64,000 bases of DNA, from NCBI RefSeq assembly GCF_001517405.1, contig NZ_LN907827.1, positions 1,680,587 through 1,744,586 on the forward strand, in the 5' to 3' direction. Made by a program: the position numbers and the translations under genes. The notes under the pieces were generated by a model. It was not told the DNA's origin. It was given only the letters and a program-made list of their open reading frames with translations, and made no database searches. The stretch is from Duffyella gerundensis (lineage in GTDB: Bacteria; Pseudomonadota; Gammaproteobacteria; Enterobacterales; Enterobacteriaceae). Positions 1 to 9,860 of this stretch are shown here, in pieces; position 1 is the stretch's first letter; the number at the start of each line of letters is the position of its first letter.

Positions 1-1
1 G

Positions 2-1138
2 CGTTTTCAGGACGGTACGCTAATCGACACCAATAACGGTGACGATCTGCCGCCGGTGGTCATGCCTGAAGGACAGGATGCGGTGGTGATGTTGGCTCTG
101 CCGCTGCTTCGAGCCAACGGCGGTAACTGCCTGCAGCCTGAAGAGGTTGCTGAGCGACCGGTACGCTATCGCCAACGCTGGCGAGATATCCGTAATCAGT
201 TTGGCGACGATACGCGTCAGATTGCGGTGATTAAACCTGAGCTGACGCTGCGCTTCGCCCATCAGAACAACGGCGATTACCTGGTCTGCCCGGTGGCACG
301 TCTGCGTCAGGACAGTCAGGGCAACTGGACACAGGACGAGACTTTTCTGCCGCCGCTGCTGAGCGTGCAGAGCAGTCCGTGGCTGTTAGCTCAGCTGGAA
401 CAGCTGATGACGCAGCTACGCGCCCGTCTTAAGCGCCTGATGGCGATGCGCCGTGAGAGCAACGAACGCATGGCTGATTTTGCCGTGGCGGATGTCTCGC
501 TGTTCTGGCTGCTCAACGCGTTGAACAGTGCCGAGCCAGTTGTGGGCCAGTTTCTGCGTTTTCCGCAGAGTGCCCCGGAACGTTTATATCCGGAGCTTGC
601 CCGCCTGGCGGGCAGCCTGCTGACTTTTTCACTGGAGCATCAGGTCAGCATTATTCCCGTCTATCAGCATGCGGAGCTTAACCACGTTTTTCCGCCCCTG
701 TTCGATCTGTTAAGCGATCTGCTGGAAGCCAGTCTGCCGTCACGCGTGTTGTCGATAGCCCTTGAACATGATCGGCGTCTGCATCAATGGCTGGCCCGTT
801 TGCAGGAGCCGCGCCTGCGCGAAGAGGCCGATTTCTATCTTTCAGTTCGCTCTCCGCTACCGGCGGCGCAGCTGCAGGAACAGTTACCGCGCCAGTGCAA
901 AGTCGGCAGCCCGGACTATGTCACCGGGTTGGTGAATAGCTCCCGACAGGGGATCCCCCTGCAGCCGTTACGTCATATTCCCGCGGCCATCCCGCTGCGT
1001 CTGGAGAATCAATATTTTGCTCTCGACCTGTCGCACCCGGCGGCCCGCGAGATGCTGGAAAACGGCAGCTGCATGTTTTACGTGCCGGGCATGCTGGGTG
1101 AGCCTGAACTTGAACTGTTTGCGGTGCTTAGGACATGA
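2..1138 (+). CDS. tssK: T6SS baseplate protein TssK (partial, 5' end outside window)
   Basis: This frame is open from the first bases of the window, so the gene starts upstream; about 378 residues are visible of a family that usually has about 450. TssK is the cytoplasmic adaptor that joins the T6SS baseplate to the TssL/TssM membrane complex. The assignment rests on the overall sequence and on the classic order tssK-tssL-OmpA protein-hcp that follows. The stop codon overlaps the tssL start (ATGA), which indicates translational coupling. Nothing looks damaged in the visible part. Confidence 0.93.
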   Translation, partial: RFQDGTLIDTNNGDDLPPVVMPEGQDAVVMLALPLLRANGGNCLQPEEVAERPVRYRQRWRDIRNQFGDDTRQIAVIKPELTLRFAHQNNGDYLVCPVARLRQDSQGNWTQDETFLPPLLSVQSSPWLLAQLEQLMTQLRARLKRLMAMRRESNERMADFAVADVSLFWLLNALNSAEPVVGQFLRFPQSAPERLYPELARLAGSLLTFSLEHQVSIIPVYQHAELNHVFPPLFDLLSDLLEASLPSRVLSIALEHDRRLHQWLARLQEPRLREEADFYLSVRSPLPAAQLQEQLPRQCKVGSPDYVTGLVNSSRQGIPLQPLRHIPAAIPLRLENQYFALDLSHPAAREMLENGSCMFYVPGMLGEPELELFAVLRT

Positions 1139-1809
1139 GCCAGAAAGCCGAATGCGATATTGACGCGCTGCTGCAAAACAGCTGGCTGCAGGTTATCAGC
1201 CTGCGCCACGGCCCAACTTTCCGGGAAGGGGAAGGCCAGCTGTTATGGCAACGCTGTGTGACCGAGGTGGAAAACGTTCAGCAGGCGATGAAAGAGGCTG
1301 GTTACGACACGCAGCAGTGTGAGCATGTTCTTTATGCTCAGTGCGCGCTGATTGATGAAGCTGTCAAAGGGCGCGGCGAGCAGGACGATGCGTACGTCAA
1401 GTGGCGTCATCTGCCGCTGCAGGGGCACTTCCACGGCACGGTGGATGCCGGAGATGCGTTATGCAACCGCATGCGTGCCGTGCTGCGCGAGCCAGCACCG
1501 GAAGCGGCTGTGATGATCTGCTTTCAGCGGGTGATGATGCTGGGTTTCCTCGGTGGCTATAGCGACCTTAACGATCCGGAACGCCAGCAACTGGTGCAGT
1601 CTTTGAGTGAGCGGGTGCCGACTTCCAGCGGGCAAAAGGCGCAGGCAGTACTGGTCGACAACAAAGCGGGGTTTGGCACCCGCGGCTGGTTATCCAGCTC
1701 GCCCTTGCGCATCGGCTTCTCGGTGCTGCTCTTAGCCACCGTCTGGTGGGGCCTGAATCATTGGCTGAGCAGTCTGATCGCTTCGCTACTGCCGGAGTTG
1801 GTCAAATGA
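1135..1809 (+). CDS. tssL: T6SS inner-membrane protein TssL (DotU family, short form)
   Basis: The 224-residue protein has a cytoplasmic DotU/IcmH domain (for example CALIDEAVKGRG near residues 70-81) and a single C-terminal membrane segment at about residues 190-210, the normal tail-anchored topology. With TssM and TssJ it forms the envelope-spanning complex. It has no peptidoglycan-binding domain of its own; that function is supplied by the next gene. It overlaps tssK and tagL by four bases each. A second TssL, fused to an OmpA domain, is encoded at 58702-59922. Confidence 0.95.
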   Translation: MSQKAECDIDALLQNSWLQVISLRHGPTFREGEGQLLWQRCVTEVENVQQAMKEAGYDTQQCEHVLYAQCALIDEAVKGRGEQDDAYVKWRHLPLQGHFHGTVDAGDALCNRMRAVLREPAPEAAVMICFQRVMMLGFLGGYSDLNDPERQQLVQSLSERVPTSSGQKAQAVLVDNKAGFGTRGWLSSSPLRIGFSVLLLATVWWGLNHWLSSLIASLLPELVK

Positions 1810-3515
1810 GCACTGCGCTCCAGCGCACGCTGGCGATATGGATGGTCCTGCTGGTGGCTGCGCTGCTCCTGCCGCTCCCTCACTGGGTTGCCATCGTGAT
1901 GCTGGTGGCCGGGCTGGCGCTGCTGCTGGTTGCCACGCGAGTAACCCGCCGCCCCGCTCGATCAGAGACGTTGTTCGGTGCGGATGATTTACCGGACGCT
2001 GATTATCGTCAGCCGGTGGTACTGGTTTGCGGTGACAACGTGCAGGAGTGGCCAGAAAGCGCTGGGGTACTGACTGTGCCGCACGGCTGTTGGGTGAGAG
2101 TAGCAGCGGAGCAGGCGCTGGACGTGATGGTACGCCAGCTGTTGTCATGCCGTCCGGCGTGGGGTAGCCAACTCTCGGTAATGATTTGCATCTCTCCTCA
2201 GCAACAGCAGGATCGCGACTTGCTTTCCAACCGCCTGTTGGCTCTGCGCTGGCAGGTTTGCCAGCTGCGACGCGAAACCGGCTATTCACTGCCGCTGGCT
2301 CTGTATGTCTGGGTGGGTAGCGCACTGGTCAACCAGGCTCTCTGGCAGGCACAGCTGGCCGGAAAACCCACCAGCCTGTGGTCAGACAATACGCCGCCTT
2401 CCTCGCCTGAACGCTGGCTAACCGCGGGCGGCAGCATGGCTCTACAGCAGCAGGTACTGATGACCAGCCTTGCCGATTGGGTGCGGCAGGAGGTTGTCGC
2501 GGTGCTGACGGATCCTGATGCGGATATGCCGTGCGCCACGCCCGTTTGTATCGTCCAGGGATTGAACGCTTCACATGATGATGCGTTAACAACGTCGTTG
2601 TGGACGCGCTGGCTACAACAGCACACCGCACTGGTGCAGGTAGCGGGCTGGCTGCCGGCCAGTGAAAGCAATCAGGCGCGGCCATCGCTGCTACCGGAAA
2701 GCGTTTTACCGCTGCTGCCCAAAGGCCGTGGCCTGACGCCGTGCCAGCGGGCATGCCGCGGCGCGCTATGGACGGTAGTGATGGCAGGTGTTGTTGCACT
2801 TTGCTGCAGTGCCTGGAACAACCACCAACTGCTCCAGCGTGTGGCCTTTGATATCGCTCACTATGAACGCATCGCTATGACCGATTACCCACAGAAAGCA
2901 GCGGCGATCGGCGTGCTGCATCAGGATGCCGCCGAACTGGATAAGTATGCCCGTCACGGCGCGCCTCTGCGGCTCGGCCTCGGCCTGTATCAGGGCGGGC
3001 ATTTACGTTTGCCGCTGCTGGAGGTTATTCGCTCCTATGTGCCGCCGCCGCCAACACCGCTCCCGCCTCCGGTGGAAAATCACGTAGAGAGCATCATCCG
3101 TCTCGACAGCCTGTCGCTGTTTGATAGCGGCAAAGCGGCGCTAAACCAGGGATCGACTAAAACCCTGGTTAACTCGCTGGTGGGCATCAAGGCAAAACCA
3201 GGCTGGCTGATTGTGGTCAGCGGTCACACCGATAACACCGGTAATTCTGCACTGAACCAGACGCTGTCGATGACGCGCGCGGCGGCAGTGCGTGACTGGA
3301 TGCGTGACACCGGTGACGTTCCCGAAAGCTGTTTTGCGGTGCAGGGCTATGGCGCAGGCCGTCCCGTGGCACCCAACGACACGGCAGAAGGCCGCGCGCT
3401 CAATCGCCGGGTCGAAATCAGTCTGGTTCCGCAGGCGGACGCCTGTCGGATGCCTGGCAATACCCTAACGCCATCGCAGGAAGATGGCGTCGATAACAAT
3501 CTAATGGAGAAGTAA
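1806..3515 (+). CDS. tagL: T6SS-associated peptidoglycan-binding protein TagL (OmpA-like)
   Basis: The ATG at 1806 overlaps the tssL stop codon and gives 569 residues; the frame is open further upstream but no better start is needed. There are two adjacent membrane segments near the N-terminus (about residues 8-50), a third near 320-340, a proline-rich linker and a C-terminal OmpA/MotB domain with the motifs SGHTDNTGN and GYGAGRPVAPN and the conserved NRRVEI. This three-helix architecture and length match TagL of enteroaggregative E. coli, which anchors a short TssL to the cell wall. The gene position also agrees. Confidence 0.88.
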   Translation: MSTALQRTLAIWMVLLVAALLLPLPHWVAIVMLVAGLALLLVATRVTRRPARSETLFGADDLPDADYRQPVVLVCGDNVQEWPESAGVLTVPHGCWVRVAAEQALDVMVRQLLSCRPAWGSQLSVMICISPQQQQDRDLLSNRLLALRWQVCQLRRETGYSLPLALYVWVGSALVNQALWQAQLAGKPTSLWSDNTPPSSPERWLTAGGSMALQQQVLMTSLADWVRQEVVAVLTDPDADMPCATPVCIVQGLNASHDDALTTSLWTRWLQQHTALVQVAGWLPASESNQARPSLLPESVLPLLPKGRGLTPCQRACRGALWTVVMAGVVALCCSAWNNHQLLQRVAFDIAHYERIAMTDYPQKAAAIGVLHQDAAELDKYARHGAPLRLGLGLYQGGHLRLPLLEVIRSYVPPPPTPLPPPVENHVESIIRLDSLSLFDSGKAALNQGSTKTLVNSLVGIKAKPGWLIVVSGHTDNTGNSALNQTLSMTRAAAVRDWMRDTGDVPESCFAVQGYGAGRPVAPNDTAEGRALNRRVEISLVPQADACRMPGNTLTPSQEDGVDNNLMEK

Positions 3516-3518
3516 CAC

Positions 3519-4010
3519 ATGGCAATTCCAGTATATCTGTGGCTGAAAGACGACGGTGGTGCGGACATCAAAGGGTCCGTGGATGTGAAAGATCGTGAAG
3601 GCAGCATCGAGGTGGTGGCTCAGGACCACAATGTCTACATCCCCACCGATAACAATACCGGCAAGCTGACCGGTACGCGTATTCATACACCTTTCATGTT
3701 CACCAAGGAGATCGATGGCGCCAGCCCCTATCTGTACAAAGCAGTGACCACCGGTCAGACCCTGAAATCAGCAGAATTCAAATGGTACAAAATCAACGAC
3801 GCAGGGCAGGAAGTCGAATACTTCAACACCAAACTGGAAAACGTGAAGGTGGTGAAGGTCAATGCTGTGATGCACGACGTTAAGGATCCCGCCTACGAGA
3901 AGCACAACCATCTCGAACAGCTTGAGCTGCGCTACGAAAAAATCACCTGGACCTACAAAGACGGCAACATCATTCATTCCGATTCCTGGAACGAACGCGC
4001 CACAGCCTAA
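3519..4010 (+). CDS. hcp: T6SS tube protein Hcp (TssD)
   Basis: This 163-residue protein begins MAIPVYLWLKDDGGADIKGS and is a full-length Hcp of the enterobacterial type. Hexameric rings of Hcp stack to form the inner tube ejected by the sheath. GGAGAAG just upstream of the ATG serves as the ribosome binding site, and the start lies three bases after the tagL stop. No C-terminal toxin extension is present. A strong terminator follows at once, which is usual for hcp and may allow differential expression relative to the downstream genes. Confidence 0.97.
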   Translation: MAIPVYLWLKDDGGADIKGSVDVKDREGSIEVVAQDHNVYIPTDNNTGKLTGTRIHTPFMFTKEIDGASPYLYKAVTTGQTLKSAEFKWYKINDAGQEVEYFNTKLENVKVVKVNAVMHDVKDPAYEKHNHLEQLELRYEKITWTYKDGNIIHSDSWNERATA

Positions 4011-4015
4011 GCCTG

Positions 4016-4047
4016 ATGCGGACAGATCTCTCTGTCCGCATTTTTTT
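4016..4047 (+). terminator. Rho-independent terminator after hcp
   Basis: A ten-base-pair stem (ATGCGGACAG pairing with CTGTCCGCAT) closes a six-base loop and runs into seven T residues. It begins six bases after the hcp stop codon. Confidence 0.9.
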
Positions 4048-4191
4048 ATGCCGTCCGGCGATCGTCGAAGACGGCTTAACACCCTTGGTTGGAAACTGAC
4101 CTGATGCGCTTTGGTGACAGCGATGGGCGGTAGCGTGCCTGAGCGAAGGCGCACGTAATTTTCTCTCTGAGGACATAGATAAGGAAAAGTT

Positions 4192-4473
4192 ATGCCATTT
4201 AGTTTTGATGACGCCGCGGCCAGACAAAACTGGGAAAAAGGAAAGTCTCTCAGCGTGCCGCCTGCCGGCATGCGTAAATATCATGACTGGCGCCGGTATG
4301 TGCTTGGCGGAAGAACACCGGCAGATGCGGCAAGACTGACAGGGGATATGAATTATGAACAGCTACGCGGTAACGGCAATCTCTATTCCGTCAGGCTTAC
4401 CCAGCAACATCGGGTTTTATTCTCCGTTGAGGGCATGACGGTAAAGGTTCTGGAGATTGGTGGTCACTATTGA
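4192..4473 (+). CDS. Small RelE/ParE-like protein inside the T6SS cluster
   Basis: The 93-residue product has the C-terminal pattern of RelE/YoeB-fold toxins: a short run like SVRLTQQHRVLFSVE followed by VKVLEIGGHY. AAGGAAAAG precedes the ATG at a good distance. No antitoxin-like partner lies on either side: upstream is the hcp terminator and a 144-bp gap, and the downstream tssH frame begins almost at its stop codon. The N-terminal 50 residues are not typical of RelE. It may be a diverged orphan toxin, a regulator, or an unrelated T6SS accessory protein. The fold assignment is from sequence pattern only. Confidence 0.6.
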   Translation: MPFSFDDAAARQNWEKGKSLSVPPAGMRKYHDWRRYVLGGRTPADAARLTGDMNYEQLRGNGNLYSVRLTQQHRVLFSVEGMTVKVLEIGGHY

Positions 4474-4520
4474 CACTGGCAAATGGCCCAGAGGTGCGGG
4501 TCGAAATGGAGAGAGTAGAT

Positions 4521-7244
4521 ATGGAGCATTATGCATCGACCCTGTTACGTCGCCTGAACCCGTTCTGTGCCCGTGCGCTGGAAGGGGCTGCCTCGCTGTG
4601 TCAGACCCGCGCCCATGCTGAAATCCGCATTGAGCACTGGCTGCTCAAGCTGCTGGAGCAGGGTGAGGGCGATATCACCGTGCTGGCGCGGCGCTATGAG
4701 TGGGATATCGATGGAGTCTGGCAGGCACTGCTGGGTTGGCTGGAGTGCGTGCCGCGATCGGTGCATACCCGCCCGCAGCTGGCGGATTCCCTGCTGGCGC
4801 TGATTAAGCAGGCCTGGCTTGTCGCCTCGCTGGAGGATGATCAGCCGTACATACGCAGCCACCACCTGCTGGCGGCGCTGACCGACAAGCCGCTGTTGGT
4901 CGGCTGTGACGGATTATGGCCGCTGTTGAGCCTGACGCGTCCGCAGCGTGAACGGCTGCGCCCGCTGCTGGACGCTCAGTCCGACGAGCGTCCGGATGTG
5001 CAGCAGGCATTTCTTAACCTGACTTCCCCGGCACCGGTCGAGGCAAATGCGCAGGTCAGCCCCGTTAGCGGCAGTGTAATGAGTGAGGCGCTACAGGCTG
5101 CGCTGGATAAATTTACCCGCGATATCACCGCCGATGCACAGGCGGGAAACATCGATCCGGTGTTTGGCCGCGACAGTGAAATCCGCCAGATGGTCGACAT
5201 CCTTTCGCGACGACGTAAAAACAATCCGATTCTGGTCGGCGAGCCCGGCGTCGGTAAAACCGCGCTGGTGGAAGGGCTGGCACTGCGCATTGCCGAAGGC
5301 AACGTGCCTGACAGTCTGAAAACCGTCCGCATCTGCACCCTTGATCTTGGGCTATTGCAGGCCGGTGCGGGCGTCAAAGGCGAGTTCGAGCAGCGTCTTA
5401 AAAACGTGATTGCGGCGGTTCAGCACTCCCCTGTGCCTGTGCTGCTGTTTATCGACGAGGCGCATACCCTTATCGGCACGGGCAATCAGGCGGGCGGGGC
5501 GGATGCTGCCAACCTGCTAAAGCCCGCCCTGGCGCGCGGCGAGCTGCGTACCATTGCCGCGACAACCTGGAGCGAGTACAAGCAGTACTTCGAGAAGGAT
5601 GCCGCGCTGGAGCGTCGCTTCCAGAGGGTAAAAGTTGACGAGCCGGACGATGAGACCGCCTGCCTGATGCTGCGTGGCCTGAAGTCGCGCTACGCGCAGC
5701 ACCACGGCGTACACATTACCGACGACGCGGTAAAAGCGGCGGTCAGCCTGTCGCGCCGCTACCTGACGGGCCGACAGTTGCCGGACAAAGCGGTCGATCT
5801 ACTCGACACCGCCGCTGCCCGTGTGCGCATGAGCCTCGATACCGTGCCGGAGGCAATTACCTTGCTCAACGCGCGTCTCGCCGCGCTGGCGCTGGAAGAT
5901 CGCGCGCTGCGCGACGACATCGCCACGGGCAGCAATACAGATGACGAGCGGCTGTGTGCTATCGAAGAGAATCGGGCGGTGCTGGAGGGCGAACGTCAAC
6001 AGCAGGAATCCTGTTTTGCCGACCAGCAGATGCTGGCACAGCAACTGATGGTCAGCCGTCAGAAGGGCGGATCCTATGCCGAGATTACCGCGCTACAGCA
6101 GCAGCTGACCGCGCTGCAGCAGCAGAACGTATTGGTACAGATCGACGTTGACGTGCGTACCCTGGCCAACGTGATTGCCGACTGGACCGGCGTGCCGCTC
6201 TCCTCGCTCATGAAAGACGAGCAGGCCGAACTGCTGAGCCTGGAAACTGAAATCGGCAGGCGCGTGGTGGGTCAAAACCTCGCGCTTAACGCTATTGCGC
6301 AACGCCTGCGCGCTGCCAAAACCGGGCTGACTGCCGAAAACGGTCCGCAGGGTGTGTTTCTGCTGGTCGGCCCAAGCGGCACCGGCAAAACCGAAAGCGC
6401 GCTGGCGCTGGCCGACGTGCTGTACGGCGGCGAGAAATCGCTGATCACCATCAATCTCTCCGAATATCAGGAACCGCACACCGTCTCTCAGCTGAAAGGC
6501 TCGCCACCGGGCTACGTGGGATACGGTCAGGGCGGCATTCTCACCGAAGCGGTGCGCCAGCGTCCGTACAGCGTAGTGCTGCTTGATGAAGTAGAAAAAG
6601 CGCACCGCGACGTGCTGAATCTGTTTTATCAGGTGTTTGACCGCGGCTTTATGCGCGACGGTGAAGGGCGTGAAATTGATTTTCGCAACACCGTAATAAT
6701 GATGACCTCTAACCTCGGCAGCGACGCCATTATGCAGTTGCTGGCAGAAAACCCGCATGCCACCGAAGGCGAGTTACAGGCGTTATTGCGTCCGATGCTG
6801 CGTGACCACTTTCAGCCCGCACTGCTGGCGCGCTTCCAGACCGTGATTTATCGCCCGCTGGTGGCTGGGGCCATGCGCACCATTGTCGACATGAAGCTGA
6901 ATCAGGTAAGCCAGCGTCTGGCGCGGTACTACGGCCTGCAAACCCTCATTGGCGATGGGCTGTCAGCGGCCTTGACCGCAGCCTGCCTGCTGCCGGATAC
7001 CGGGGCGCGTAATATCGACAGCCTGCTGAGCCAGCAGATCCTCCCGGTACTGAGTCAGCAGTTGCTGCAGCAGATGGCTGTGCGGCAGAAGCCCCGGCAT
7101 TTAACGCTCGGTTGGGATGAGGATGAAGGCGTTGTGCTGACATTCGGCGCACCGCAGTTTCTCCCGTTTCCCGCTCAGCAAGATAACGACAGGGCGCCAG
7201 ATAAGAGGCTGACTAACACGCAGACAGATGAACCCGCATGCTAA
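4521..7244 (+). CDS. clpV: T6SS sheath-disassembly ATPase TssH (ClpV)
   Basis: ClpV is a AAA+ unfoldase that recycles contracted TssB/TssC sheaths. Both nucleotide-binding domains are intact: Walker A GEPGVGKT at residues 240-247 and GPSGTGKT at 617-624, with Walker B LLFIDEAH and VVLLDE. The start chosen is the ATG at 4521, with GGAGAG seven bases upstream, giving [15 protein letters not shown] and 907 residues. An ATG at 4506 and a TTG at 4470 are in frame and possible. The stop codon lies in the loop of a seven-base-pair hairpin (7233-7239 with 7249-7255); a second small hairpin is at 7287-7304. Neither has a T run. Confidence 0.96.
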   Translation: MEHYASTLLRRLNPFCARALEGAASLCQTRAHAEIRIEHWLLKLLEQGEGDITVLARRYEWDIDGVWQALLGWLECVPRSVHTRPQLADSLLALIKQAWLVASLEDDQPYIRSHHLLAALTDKPLLVGCDGLWPLLSLTRPQRERLRPLLDAQSDERPDVQQAFLNLTSPAPVEANAQVSPVSGSVMSEALQAALDKFTRDITADAQAGNIDPVFGRDSEIRQMVDILSRRRKNNPILVGEPGVGKTALVEGLALRIAEGNVPDSLKTVRICTLDLGLLQAGAGVKGEFEQRLKNVIAAVQHSPVPVLLFIDEAHTLIGTGNQAGGADAANLLKPALARGELRTIAATTWSEYKQYFEKDAALERRFQRVKVDEPDDETACLMLRGLKSRYAQHHGVHITDDAVKAAVSLSRRYLTGRQLPDKAVDLLDTAAARVRMSLDTVPEAITLLNARLAALALEDRALRDDIATGSNTDDERLCAIEENRAVLEGERQQQESCFADQQMLAQQLMVSRQKGGSYAEITALQQQLTALQQQNVLVQIDVDVRTLANVIADWTGVPLSSLMKDEQAELLSLETEIGRRVVGQNLALNAIAQRLRAAKTGLTAENGPQGVFLLVGPSGTGKTESALALADVLYGGEKSLITINLSEYQEPHTVSQLKGSPPGYVGYGQGGILTEAVRQRPYSVVLLDEVEKAHRDVLNLFYQVFDRGFMRDGEGREIDFRNTVIMMTSNLGSDAIMQLLAENPHATEGELQALLRPMLRDHFQPALLARFQTVIYRPLVAGAMRTIVDMKLNQVSQRLARYYGLQTLIGDGLSAALTAACLLPDTGARNIDSLLSQQILPVLSQQLLQQMAVRQKPRHLTLGWDEDEGVVLTFGAPQFLPFPAQQDNDRAPDKRLTNTQTDEPAC

Positions 7245-7481
7245 AGGGATGCGGGAACGGCGTATTTGCCGGTTAACTGAAAAAGTGATGACGTTGTTGT
7301 CATCAACATCGGGCTGTGTGCTGTCGTTGACGCAGGGCATATGCGGCGGCATCCGCAACGCGCTCCCTGTGTCAAACCGGTGACAAACCGCGCGGGAAAG
7401 CGTGAACGCTTTGCCACATCCGCGCCTGCGCCATGCGAAATACAACGCCGCTGAACCGCGGTAAAAGAATAAGGAGATTCC

Positions 7482-9860
7482 ATGAGCGTAAATCCGGCCT
7501 CTTTTTTTAGCCACAGTCATCATCTGTTAAGGGTGCGCGACTGCATGTCCCAGCCGGACGTGCTGGCTTTTCGTGGTGAGGAGCGCCTCAGTGAGCCATT
7601 CCGCTGGCGAGTTGAGTTCACCAGCTTCGACCACGCCATTACCCGTGAGGCAATGTTGATGAAACCTGCCTCGCTGACGCTGCAGGCGCCGGTCGCTCAG
7701 GGCTGGGGTATCAAAGTGCAGCAGCCGGTGCGCGTGATACAGGGCGTGGTGACCGGCTTTGAGTGCCTCGGCAGCAGCGCCGACCAGAGCCACTATGCCG
7801 TCACCCTGCAACCAAGGCTGGCACTGCTGTCGCGCAGTCGCCAACACGCCATTTATCAGGATATGTCGGCGCCGGAGATCGTCGAGAAAATCCTGCGCGA
7901 GCGTCACCAGATGCGCGGTCAGGACTTCGTCTTCACGCTGAACAACGCCTATCCGCGCCGCGAGCAGGTCATGCAGTACGGCGAGGACGACCTGACGTTT
8001 ATTACTCGTCTGCTGGGCGAAATTGGCATCTGGTTCCGCTTTACCACCGACGCCCGTCTGCACATAGATGTTATCGAGTTCTGTGATGGTGGGCAGGGGC
8101 ATGTGAAAGGCCTGACGCTGCCTGCCGTACCGCCTTCCGGCATGCACGATGGCGCCGCTGACTCAGTGTGGAATCTCGCCAGCCACTCTACAGTGGTGGA
8201 GAAAAGCGTCAGCGGCCGCGACTACAACTACCGTAACGCGACGGAAAATATGAATGTGCAGGTGGACGTTACCGGCGGCGATGACACCACGTACGGTGAA
8301 TCCTACCGTTGGGCTGACAACTACCTGATACCGGGTGATGACTACAGTCATACCCCGGCTCCGGAAAGCGGTGCCTTTTACGCTCGCCTGCGCCACGAAC
8401 GCTACCTGAACGGCCAGACCCAGGTGGCGGCGGTGACCAGTTGCCCGGCGCTGGTGCCCGGCTGTGAGCTGACGGTTAGCGGCGGAGCCGATGTCAGTGA
8501 GGTGTTTCGCCGTGGCATTCTGGTCACCGCTATCGTAAGCACCGCACGGCGGGACCGCAGCTTTGAAACCGCCTTTGACGGTATTCCGCTGAGTAACCGC
8601 TATGGCTTCCGCCCCGAGCCGCCGCCACATCCGATGATGGCTGGCACGCTCCCGGCGCGCGTGACCAGCACCACCGTTAACGACACCTATGGCCATATCG
8701 ATCGCAACGGGCGCTATCGTGTCAACATGCTGTTTGATCGCGCAGGCTGGGAAACCGGATTTGAAAGCCTGTGGGTGCGACAGGCGCGGCCCTATGCGGG
8801 CGACACCTATGGCCTGCATCTGCCACTGCTGGCGGGCACCGAAGTGGCTATCGCCTTTGAGCACGGTAATCCGGATCGCCCCTACATTGCTGGCGTGTTG
8901 CACGACTCCGTGCACGGCGACCATGTCACTATCCGTAACTACAAGCGCAACGTCCTGCGTACGCCGAAAAACAACAAGCTGCGCCTTGATGACACGGCGG
9001 GTCAGGAGCATATCAAGCTCAGTACCGAATACGGCGGCAAAAGCCAGCTCAATCTCGGTCATCTGGTAGACAGTGAGAAGCAAAGACGCGGGGAAGGCTT
9101 TGAGCTGCGCAGCGACAGCTGGGGCACCCTTCGCGCGGGAAAAGGATTGTTGATCACGGCGGATGGACAGCAGAAGGCGCAGGGCCAGCAGTGGGAAATG
9201 GCACCGGCTATCAGCCTGCTAAAAGGTGCGCTCAATCAGCTTACAGGATGGGGCTCTGTCACTCAGACTCACCACAATCACAGCCCTGATAGCCACCGGC
9301 TAAAAAAGCTGCTGGGCAGCGCAGACCAGCTTAGCGATCCGGTGTTGTTAATGAGCGCACCACAAGGCATAGGCGCGGTGACACCGGAAACGCTGCTGCT
9401 GCACAGCGGTAACGGGTTATACATGCAGAGCGGCGGCGAGGTAAACCTCACCAGTGCTCAGCGCCTGTCGGCGAATGCCAGCCAGGCCATATCGTTGCTG
9501 GCCCAGAATGAGGGGATGCGTCTGGTATCCGCCAAAGGCCCGCTGGAGATGGAATCGCACGGCGACGTACTGTCGCTGACGTCGCTGAAGGACCTGACGG
9601 TTCAGTCTACCCAGGGGCACCTGCAGTTAACCGCAAAAAACGGTATTACGCTGGGCTGTGGTGGAGCATACATTCGCCTGACGCCGCAGGGTGAAGTGGA
9701 AATACATGGACCGGGATTGATCAGCCTGAAGGGGCAGCACAATCTGCAAGGACCCGCCAGCGAGACGTTTCCGCTGCCGGAATTACCAGCATCAGTGTGT
9801 GAAGAGTGCCTGAAGAAAGCGCAAAAACTGGCGCAGGGCTTTGTCCCAAGGGAGGCGTAA
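7482..9860 (+). CDS. vgrG: T6SS spike protein VgrG (TssI)
   Basis: The 792-residue protein has the gp27-like N-terminal part (to about residue 380), the gp5-like OB region, and a C-terminal DUF2345 beta-prism extension (about 620-770). It lacks a fused effector domain but ends in a short tail with a CEEC motif after the beta-prism. In related systems the C-terminal region of VgrG carries Tle1 lipases, so this VgrG is the likely carrier of the DUF2235 effector. AAGGAG precedes the ATG. The 237-bp gap upstream contains no gene. The DUF4123 gene begins at the stop codon. Confidence 0.96.
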   Translation: MSVNPASFFSHSHHLLRVRDCMSQPDVLAFRGEERLSEPFRWRVEFTSFDHAITREAMLMKPASLTLQAPVAQGWGIKVQQPVRVIQGVVTGFECLGSSADQSHYAVTLQPRLALLSRSRQHAIYQDMSAPEIVEKILRERHQMRGQDFVFTLNNAYPRREQVMQYGEDDLTFITRLLGEIGIWFRFTTDARLHIDVIEFCDGGQGHVKGLTLPAVPPSGMHDGAADSVWNLASHSTVVEKSVSGRDYNYRNATENMNVQVDVTGGDDTTYGESYRWADNYLIPGDDYSHTPAPESGAFYARLRHERYLNGQTQVAAVTSCPALVPGCELTVSGGADVSEVFRRGILVTAIVSTARRDRSFETAFDGIPLSNRYGFRPEPPPHPMMAGTLPARVTSTTVNDTYGHIDRNGRYRVNMLFDRAGWETGFESLWVRQARPYAGDTYGLHLPLLAGTEVAIAFEHGNPDRPYIAGVLHDSVHGDHVTIRNYKRNVLRTPKNNKLRLDDTAGQEHIKLSTEYGGKSQLNLGHLVDSEKQRRGEGFELRSDSWGTLRAGKGLLITADGQQKAQGQQWEMAPAISLLKGALNQLTGWGSVTQTHHNHSPDSHRLKKLLGSADQLSDPVLLMSAPQGIGAVTPETLLLHSGNGLYMQSGGEVNLTSAQRLSANASQAISLLAQNEGMRLVSAKGPLEMESHGDVLSLTSLKDLTVQSTQGHLQLTAKNGITLGCGGAYIRLTPQGEVEIHGPGLISLKGQHNLQGPASETFPLPELPASVCEECLKKAQKLAQGFVPREA

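Noticed and set aside
4470..4520. Longer clpV start at TTG 4470
   Set aside because: ATG 4521 has a better spaced GGAGAG and begins where the conserved ClpV N-terminus begins; the extra 17 residues do not resemble the family.
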